Below are positions 57,084-64,000 of a stretch of DNA of 64,000 bases, piece by piece (position 1 is the first letter of the stretch; the number at the start of each line of letters is the position of its first letter). Both the position numbers and the translations under genes were made by a program. Where the stretch lies: assembly GCA_029204045.2 (NCBI GenBank), contig CM055068.1, forward strand, positions 31,509,587 through 31,573,586. The letters are read 5' to 3'. The notes beneath the pieces were generated by a model. It had not been told where the DNA came from. It ran no database searches and worked only from the letters and a program-made list of their open reading frames with translations. The stretch comes from Tillandsia leiboldiana (taxonomy: Eukaryota > Streptophyta > Magnoliopsida > Poales > Bromeliaceae).

Positions 57084-58026
57084 TCCTCTTTTTGAAATCT
57101 TAGCTTAGGATAGGTTTTGTATTTGTTTTTGTTTTGTTCATCATCTATGTTTGTACATAGGACATTAATTGAGCATAGATCATAATTGACTTTAATTGCA
57201 TCTTTTCGCACATTTAGAAATTTATTATGCTTTTGCCATCATAATATTTCACTGTTGCAATGATCATTTATGTTAATTAAATCATCTTCTAAAGTGATCA
57301 AAGTCAATTTCTCTCTCTCTATGATCTCTTGGTATAGTCATTATCTTATTTGACTGCTTAGTCGAGTATGAAATCGAGATCAATATTTGGTTGAATACTT
57401 TATATCTTAAATAATTGATAGCCAATTGAGGGGGAGTCATAGAAAAGGTTAAATGCTCAAAAGATGTGGAAAGAGTTACATCCCAATGAGGAGTGTGAAA
57501 ACTACCACCACATGGAGGAAAGAGCTACCACCTCGGTCGTCCGAGTATTGTGTGCAGCTACCACATGTATACCAAGCATGGTTGTTCAAATTCTTTGATT
57601 AAGTAAAATGCATGTTGAAATACTTGACTCTGTCAAATTTCAAGGTTGGTATAAGGTGGGTTTTTAAAGAAAGATGCTCAAAGAGCCACTCTCTTCAACA
57701 GATTGTCTAGATACATTATCTATTATATTTGGGATTTCAAACATCTATTGATCTTTGTATTTCATTTTCTTTACTGAATTGATGATTTGATAAAGGCATT
57801 ACTCATAAGATCAAGTTAGATGTAATTGAAGGTGTTCAACTTTAAGGGATTTAATTTTTGTAAATTTTCGTTTCATTTTTAGATATTATTGATAGATTTG
57901 GCATAATCTAATTCTTGTTGTATGAAACGATGATTTTTGTTTAAAGTTGATACACATTTGCGCTTACAATCTTTTTCTGGTTTTTCTTGAATTTCTCTGA
58001 AATTTTCTAAAGAAAAAGTTGGGGCC
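57084..58026 (+). other. Sirevirus post-pol spacer
   Basis: No ORF. AT-rich, with an internal purine tract GAGGGGGAG at 57428-57436 resembling the terminal one. Confidence 0.7.
57428..57436 (+). promoter_or_regulatory. Internal purine tract 1 of Sirevirus
   Basis: GAGGGGGAG. Repeated internal copies of the polypurine tract are typical of Sireviruses; a second lies at 60017-60034. Confidence 0.6.
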
Positions 58027-58176
58027 GATCCGGATCGGGCTAGATGATCCGGATCCCGAACGCAGGAATTCTTCTGCGGGCTGACGATCCGGATTGTATC
58101 TGCCGATCCGGATCCCGAACGCAGTTTCTCACTGCGGGTAGCCGATCCGGATCGCAGTTATGAACTGATCCGGATC
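58027..58176. repeat. Internal GATCCGGATC array, six units, before env-like ORF
   Basis: Six units (one GATCCGGATT) with the same CCCGAACGCAG-type spacers as in the LTR. It lies far outside the LTRs, upstream of the TATA-like box and the extra ORF. Confidence 0.94.
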
Positions 58177-58186
58177 GCGGCTAGGT

Positions 58187-58195
58187 TTTATAAAG
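58187..58195 (+). promoter_or_regulatory. TATA-like box before env-like ORF
   Basis: TTTATAAAG, 10 bases after the last palindrome, followed by a CT-rich leader like that of plant genes. Suggests a separate promoter for the extra ORF. Inference. Confidence 0.45.
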
Positions 58196-58310
58196 AACGA
58201 AAGGGGTTTTTGATTTCTTTGCTCCAATCTTTTGTTCCAAAGTTTCCAGAGCCTCTCTCTCTAGATTTCATCCTTCCTGGAAGCTTTCAAACTCAAGTTC
58301 TTCAACTCCA

Positions 58311-58603
58311 AGTAAGTTTTATTGATCAAAATCTCGGTTTTTCACCGTTTTTCTCTTTTTCTCCTCAAACGTGATGAATTTCTTGGATCAACTTTGTTTG
58401 TGGATGGTTTTTGATCAAATTTCTTTTGAAATAAGAACTCTGGGTAGATTAGTTTTGATTATATGCTAGGTACTCTCCTGATTAACGGATTTTTAGGCTT
58501 CGATTTCTAAAATTTCGGTTTTAGGGCATATAATAAGGATTTTCGAATATTATGCAATTGATCTAGTTTTAAAAGTCCTTTTGCAAAACTAATTTGATTC
58601 TGA
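58311..58603 (+). other. Possible leader intron of env-like gene
   Basis: Donor CCAA|GTAAGT at 58311 and acceptor-like TTCTGAG at about 58603. Between them is T-rich sequence. After the acceptor the reading frame of the ORF is open. Inferred from signals only. Confidence 0.4.
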
Positions 58604-58669
58604 GCTTCTCTACATGATTATACTGCTGAAGCTTCAAAACCTACTGCAGCTGAAAAAGGGAAAGCACCA

Positions 58670-59869
58670 ATGGAACCAAGTCCAGTTGGAACAAAAAGAA
58701 AAACCGGTGCAAGAAAAAGAGGCAGTGCTCAGGGAATTACCATTGAGGAACCAGTTGCTAGGCAGCCTCCTCCACAAGACTTCATCAGCTCCGACAGAAT
58801 CAAGGATTTTGAGAAGAGGGAATGCATTGGCGAGAGACATGTCAATGTCAAACCAATGAAGGAACGATCTGTAGCTTTTGGGACTTTGTTTGACCAAGTT
58901 GGTCTTGCTCAAATCTGCAACTTCCCTGAGACTACTGGGTACTGTCCACACTCAGTTCGAATGTTTTATCAGAACGCTGCAAGTTTGATTGATCACGAGG
59001 ATGGACGTCGTGAATTTCACACTTTGGTTAAAAATATCAAAATCAAAGTCACACCCCAGCTGATTGGAGTTGTGCTAGGTATGACAGCCAGAGCTGATGG
59101 ACTCCATTACCTAAAAACCCAAAGCTTCAACGACAACTCCTGGAGAGTTGTAGTTAATGGAATTTGTCTTCCAAATACTCGGTCGACCGGAAATTCTGTT
59201 TTCTCTAAAGAGCTACGACCAGAGTATCGGTATATAAACTTCATTGTCTGCTACAACATTCTTCCCAACATGAATACGAAGGTTCTTCGATGGGACAGAA
59301 TGTTATACCTTTATCTTCTTGGAAATCCGGCCGCATTGATGGGAGCAAACTTGAATATTCCCTATCTCATTTGGTCAAGGATGGCGCGGTATGTGGAACA
59401 CTCTCATCCCACAGAAAGACTACCCTACCCAATGATTATCATGCGCATCCTTAGAAAGTTTAAAGTCGATACAAGCGCGAGCTCATACATGTACAGTTTG
59501 GGCACCATTAATGAGACGACAATTGTGAAGTCTCTCTCGACGAAGCCAGATGAACCCATAATACCTCCTCACCGGCAACGAGCACAACAACAACGAGCAA
59601 CAACCTCTGCACCGGCAGCAGCTCCTCCAGTTCAACCAGCACCTCCGGCACAAGAAGCACCACAATCAACTTCTGATGATGATGCATCTGTTACCTCAAT
59701 CTATATAGAACAGCAAAGGCTCTCCAACGAGCAAGAACGTATATCAAATGAACTAATTGAGGTAAAGGAAGAAATAAAGAAGGTAAATAAAAATCAATCA
59801 GCAATGAACAAGCGAATAAAGAAGATTTTCCAAATCCTCGGCTGTATCAGTTCAGACGAGTCTGAATAA
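58670..59869 (+). CDS. Sirevirus env-like / plant-transposon-protein ORF, 399 residues
   Basis: Intact frame in sense orientation between pol and the 3-prime LTR, where Sireviruses carry an env-like gene. The first ATG gives a basic N-terminus (GTKRKTGARKRG). The body (PHSVRMFYQNAAS, VTPQLIGVVLGM, RWDRMLYLYLL) resembles the putative plant transposon protein domain found in many such ORFs. A Pro/Ala/Gln-rich linker (about 300-335) is followed by a charged coiled coil (about 345-390). I see no signal peptide and no clear membrane anchor, so membrane fusion is not supported. The frame is also open for about 22 codons upstream of the ATG. Function unknown. Confidence 0.82.
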   Translation: MEPSPVGTKRKTGARKRGSAQGITIEEPVARQPPPQDFISSDRIKDFEKRECIGERHVNVKPMKERSVAFGTLFDQVGLAQICNFPETTGYCPHSVRMFYQNAASLIDHEDGRREFHTLVKNIKIKVTPQLIGVVLGMTARADGLHYLKTQSFNDNSWRVVVNGICLPNTRSTGNSVFSKELRPEYRYINFIVCYNILPNMNTKVLRWDRMLYLYLLGNPAALMGANLNIPYLIWSRMARYVEHSHPTERLPYPMIIMRILRKFKVDTSASSYMYSLGTINETTIVKSLSTKPDEPIIPPHRQRAQQQRATTSAPAAAPPVQPAPPAQEAPQSTSDDDASVTSIYIEQQRLSNEQERISNELIEVKEEIKKVNKNQSAMNKRIKKIFQILGCISSDESE

Positions 59870-60570
59870 TCCGTATCCTTCTAATTTCTGGGTATTATGC
59901 ATATGTTTAAATCCTTCTGTTGTGCAGGTTTTTAAGTTTTAATTTGAGTTTTTAGTTCTCTAACTTAAACTGTTAACCATTCTCTCCACTTCTGTAATCT
60001 TTGGCTTTGTTTTGTGACAAAAAGGGGGAGAGAGTTTAGAACAATGATTTGAACAATGAACAATGATTGTGAAAATCTTGATGATGAAGATTTTGTATAC
60101 ATCAAGGTAAGTATCTCTTCAACTTCAACTTTGGTTTTCATCTTGTGATTGTTTGCATGTCTCGACTAACTATTCGACTAACTATTTGGGCATGTAATAT
60201 AACTAACAAGTTGATGTTGGACTAACATTGTGTGACATTTGGTCTTTAGTTGCATAGAAGATATGTTGGTTTTTGACTATGATTCTCTTACATATCTGAA
60301 TTCTCAAATGTCATGATGATTAGATAAACTCTATCTCTGTACTAGGTTTTGTATGCTAAATATTCTTGAGGTATCTAACGATCTCTTTTTGTCAAGAATG
60401 ATTTCTTTGTGCAGAGAGTACAGATGTCTAAGTCTAGAGTCTGTTTTAGGAGTTTATCTCATGTTTTTAAATTTTTGGATCTCCATTGTAAATTTTTGTT
60501 GTATGGTGATAGCAACAAAAATATCTTTTTGAATTTTCTTTAGTGGATCTGTGTTTTGTCACGAAACCGC
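59870..60570 (+). other. Sirevirus 3-prime spacer
   Basis: No ORF. Contains a purine tract AAAAAGGGGGAGAGAG at 60019-60034 and a donor-like CAAG|GTAAGT at 60108. Confidence 0.65.
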
Positions 60571-60583
60571 CAAAGGGGGAGAT
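60571..60583 (+). promoter_or_regulatory. Polypurine tract of Sirevirus copy C
   Basis: CAAAGGGGGAGAT directly before the 3-prime LTR. Confidence 0.92.
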
Positions 60584-61932
60584 TGTTACGGAATTTGAGT
60601 TGGCGTAGTTTCGTGAAAGTCTCAAGTCTTGAAGATTGAAGGTGAAGAAAGTTGGATCTTTTAACTCAATCTCAAGAAAGAAGAATTCAAAAGGATCAGG
60701 TATGTTTAACTAAAGATTTTGTGTGATCCGAATACTTCTTGTAGTGTAGAAACACTTGGAAGAATCTTTCATTGCATAAAAATCAAAAACTGGACTTGGG
60801 ACATGTTCAGGATCCGGATCAGGTTGTTCGATCCGGATCCCGAAGGTGGTTCGTTCATACACCAGTTCAATCCGGATCGTAGCCTCTTGATCCGGATCCC
60901 GAACACTTAGTTTACCATCTTCCTTGAACGATCCGGATCAGGCTTCGCAATCCGGATCCCGAACGTTGATGTTTGGTGAACTGTATGAACGATCCGGATC
61001 AAGCACTTCGATCCGGATCCCGAACCTTCGTTTTTCTGGAACTGGCTGACTCGTTACGACGATCCGGATCACAGCTAGTCCGATCCGGATCGCCGTCCGT
61101 AAAATTTCCAGAAATGTTAGGTTTTTGATTCTTATCTCCTTCCTAGGGTTTCTAACCTATAAATAGACCCTATGACTCTTTTTCTAGGGCTAATCCACTG
61201 TGAATCGAAATAGCCGTCATTTTCATATATCATCTTTTACGGCTCTAGATCCACATATAGAGAAGAAAGGAAATCATTAGAGAATACTCTATGTTTCTTC
61301 ATCTATATTGATTAGTTTGATTCTAGGTTTTCATACTCACATCTTGAGTTGAATCAAACTAATGAATACTTAGATGGTATTTCCGATCTATCTTTGATCT
61401 AAGTATTCGGCGGATCATCACCACCCAAAACAACGATTTACCCCAAAAATTGGCGCGTGGATTCGCGTGTCCTTGTGGATTCAAGGTTCAACCGCTCTCG
61501 TGGATTCGGAGCGAGGCACGTTCGTGGATTCGAAGGGTGCTATTGGGTGAAGACCGTGGATTCGGTCGGACGTCGTGGATTCGACGTTGGACGCCGTGGA
61601 TTCGGCGTTGGGCGCAGATCGTGGATTCGAGAAGCATCGCGGAGCGAGCGGAGAAGATCCTCTAGGAGCGTATGGAAAAGGTTGAGTCGTAAGTGTGTAC
61701 GGTAAATCACCTTGTACGTGTTTTAATTCTAGTGGATTTCTGCCGTGTTATCGGTCCCGTGGTTTTTTACTCCGGTGATGGAGTTTTCCACGTAAAAATC
61801 TTGCGTATTATTTTTATTTCCGCATTGGGTTCTTATCGCAACGATTTTTTGAGTGTTTATGCGTTTACACCTATTCACCCCCCTCTAGGTGTTTTTTCCC
61901 CTATTTAGATCCTTATTACATATAACCCAACA
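60584..61932 (+). repeat. 3-prime LTR of Sirevirus copy C
   Basis: 1349 bp. By eye it differs from the 5-prime LTR at six positions, near 61184, 61444, 61450, 61591, 61635 and 61670, all C/T or A/G. Holds the same palindrome array (60811-61091) and hairpin array (61450-61632). Confidence 0.97.
61450..61632 (+). repeat. Mini-hairpin array, eight units, 3-prime LTR
   Basis: As in the 5-prime LTR. One difference between the LTRs turns the ATGCCG/CGGCGT stem into ACGCCG/CGGCGT, i.e. a G-U pair into G-C. Confidence 0.93.
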
Positions 61933-61937
61933 TCCTT

Positions 61938-62960
61938 TAGTAACTCCAACCACCGGCATTGCCTCAAATTCAGCTCCTTTTGAGTAAACAAGTACTTCAA
62001 ACTCTTATGATCAGTGTAAATCTCACAGTGCTCTCCTTAGAAGTAATGCCGCCACAACTTCAACATGAACACCACAGCCGCAAGCTCCAAATCCTGAGTA
62101 GGGTAATTCTTCTTATAATCCTTTAATTGTCGTGAAGCATAAGCAATTACCCTACTATGCTGAATCAAAACACATCTCAAACCGCTGTGAGAGGCGTCAC
62201 TACAAATTACGAATCCATCGCCCCTCACTGGCAATGCCAGAACTGGTGCCCAAAACCAAACCCCTCATCCGCTCCTCAAAGCTCAGCTGGCATAGTTCAG
62301 TCCAAACAAACCTTATCCCCATCCTAGTCAAACTGGTCAGGGGGATAGAGCTTCGCAAAGCCCTCTACAAACCAACGATAATAACCCGCTAAGCCCAAAA
62401 AGCTACGGACCTCAGTAACAGTCGTCGGTCTAGGCAAATCCCGAACAACATCAATCTTCGTCGGGTCGACTGCCACTTCTGCGGCTAATACAAAGTGGCC
62501 AAAAATGCAACCTTCCGAAGCCAAAATTCGCACTTTTTAAACTTGGCATACAACTTCTTCTCTCGCAGAAGCTGCAGCACTATCCTCAAGTGCTCCTCAT
62601 GCTCTATATCCCTCCGGGAGTAAATCAAAATGTCATCAATAAACACAACGACAAACTGGTTCAAGTACGGCTGAAATACCCGATTCTTCAAATCCATAAT
62701 GTAGCAGGGGGATTGATTAAACCAAAAAGCATAACAGGGAACTCATAATGCCCGTACCGGGATCTAAAAGCCGTCTTGGGGATGTCCTCGACCCTCACCC
62801 TCGGCTGGTGGTAACCTGACTGGAGATCAATCTTCGAGAATACTGACGCTACCTAGAATCCACACACAATCGAAGCGACCCATCCTTCTTCTTCACAAAT
62901 AACACCGGCGCTACCTAAGGCGATACACCTGGTCTCACAAAACCTTTGTCCATTAAATCC
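61938..62960 (-). pseudogene. pol: Gypsy RNase H and RT of E7
   Basis: Minus strand, right to left: GAPVLF-like text, RT with FQPYLNQFVVVFIDDILIYS (62690-62600), EHEEHLRIVLQLLREKKLYA and FLGLAGYYRWFVEGFAK, then RNase H ICSDASHSGLRCVLIQ and YASRQLKDYKKNYPTQDLEL, ending in EIYTDHKSLKYLFTQKELNL and WLELLK at the copia target site. Several frameshifts and a stop after RHYF. It is collinear with 51146-51096. Confidence 0.88.
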
Positions 62961-64000
62961 TGAAGTTGCGCCTTTAACTCTCGCAGCTCAGCCGGTATCA
63001 TTCAGTAAGGAGCCTTAGAGATTGGCGTAGTTCCTGGGACTACGTCAATCAAAAACTCGATCTCCCTATCCGGCGGCATACTAGTCAGCTCCGGTGGAAG
63101 CATCCGGGAACTCGTGGACAATAGGGATATCCCCGGGTCCCGGTGCCGCCGTAGGCTCCTTAACCACACAAGCCAAAAAGGCCACGCATCCACTGCGCAT
63201 CATCCGCCCCACACGGGAAGTCGAGACTACCGAGGCGAAGAAAGCACTCTGGCACCCTCTACACAATCATCTCCTGGCCTGGCTCGCTAAAGGTCACCAT
63301 TCATGTGGCCCAAATAATTGCCGTGAAATAGCGAGCCAGCCAAACATCCCAAGTACTATAACAAAACCTCACAGCTGATACAGGACCATCAGGTCCACTG
63401 GCAAAATCCATGGCTTGATCTGCATCGGGCAGGACCATTAACACTCCTCCACGTGCAAAGTGTAATCGGAAAACTGAACCTCTAGTGCACGTGGTAAAAG
63501 CCCTACCTCAAACCCATGCGATGATGCAACAGATCTACTAAAAGAATGCGATACTCGTATAACAAATAAAACATGAATCCAAATACCAGAAATAAATCAT
63601 ACCTGCCACTATACAGTCAGCCGTAGCAGAATCCCCCGCCTGTGCTAAGCCGCCCAGATCACTCAACATCGGCTGTCTCTCACCAGAAGGGTGTGGAGGC
63701 GAAACTCGGTCTGCCTGGAGACCTGTCGATGAAGCTCCCGGTCGCAGCTGGGAAGTGGTAGGAACAGATGCCGAAATCGGTGCTGCACGTGCCGACAGAG
63801 GGCACGTAGCCCGAAAATGTCCAAACAGGCCACAAAGGTAGCAGCGTCCCGGTCGCTGATCATAAGTACTGATGAAGTGCTGACCTCCACAGATGATGCA
63901 CCTGCCTGCCTGCTGAGGCTGCCTCTGCTGCCACTACCATCTCTGTAGCCGTGACCGCGACCCCTGCTGGGATGCGGTAGGGGCCAATGCTGGTGAAGGT
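62961..64000 (-). pseudogene. gag-pol: Gypsy gag knuckle, protease and RT linker of E7 (runs off window)
   Basis: Right to left: gag C-terminus with a knuckle-like CYLCGLFGHFRATC (63845-63800), protease remnant SHSFSRSVASSHGFEV (63540-63490), then GRMMRSGCVAFLACVV and MPPDREIEFLIDVVPGTTPI leading to SKAPY at 63002. Frames shift at least three times and the protease DTG is not visible. The gag core and 5-prime LTR lie outside. Confidence 0.8.

Larger units (their letters stand above)
51147..61932 (+). mobile_element. Ty1/copia Sirevirus with env-like ORF (copy C), 10.8 kb
   Basis: Two 1349-bp LTRs, 5-bp target duplication TCCTT (51142-51146 and 61933-61937), tRNA-iMet primer site, gag, pol, an extra ORF and a polypurine tract. 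The gag type with CCHC knuckles, the long 3-prime region, repeated AGGGGGAG tracts and the extra ORF place it in the Sirevirus genus. Protease and the integrase N-terminus are deleted, so it needs help in trans. The LTRs differ at 6 sites by my count, all transitions, implying recent insertion. Confidence 0.96.

Overview
The window is plant nuclear DNA, almost entirely nested transposable elements, probably from a monocot (plant-type RAD54 and alpha-adaptin exons with canonical plant introns, Sirevirus and Tekay/Del-like retrotransposons; the exact taxon cannot be told). No intact ordinary host gene was found. A run of exactly 100 N marks a scaffold gap at 13540-13639.

Layout. 1-9464: a minus-strand Ty3/gypsy element with about 4 kb LTRs and only degenerate gag-protease between them. 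9465-12848: a minus-strand Ty1/copia Sirevirus cut by that element. 12849-23496: remains of a minus-strand gypsy element (gag, protease, RT, RNase H) split in RT by a 3.6 kb solo LTR with a 5-bp TSD, and ending in a 2.96 kb near-perfect inverted LTR palindrome. 23497-27107: leader and LTR of another gypsy element. 27108-29239 and 40297-40472: one plus-strand gypsy LTR split by an 11,057-bp CACTA transposon (29240-40296, TSD GTA). 40473-48626: two further minus-strand gypsy LTRs, the second holding a solo Sirevirus LTR. 48627-64000: internal part of a chimeric gypsy element, split at the RNase H/integrase linker by a 10.8 kb Sirevirus (51147-61932, TSD TCCTT).

The CACTA element is the most striking object. 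It has no transposase but carries exons of three unrelated host genes in one orientation: a KIAA0930/DUF2045-like gene, the recombination ATPase RAD54, and AP-2 alpha-adaptin. Exon edges and splice sites are mostly preserved, so it is a multi-gene Pack-CACTA. Several exon junctions between different genes are phase-compatible; one acceptor is destroyed. A 3.0 kb solo LTR (TSD AGAAG) later landed inside it.

The Sirevirus at 51147-61932 is young (LTRs differ at 6 of 1349 positions by my count, all transitions). It keeps gag, most of pol and an extra env-like ORF, but has lost protease and the integrase N-terminus. Its LTR has two unusual arrays: ten GATCCGGATC palindromes upstream of the TATA box, and eight mini-hairpins downstream with a constant TGGATT loop and different, complementary stems. 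A diverged solo LTR shows five more such hairpins with other stems. A second GATCCGGATC array with its own TATA-like box and intron-like leader lies before the env-like ORF. Several gypsy LTRs and internal regions also carry private minisatellites, some hairpin-forming.
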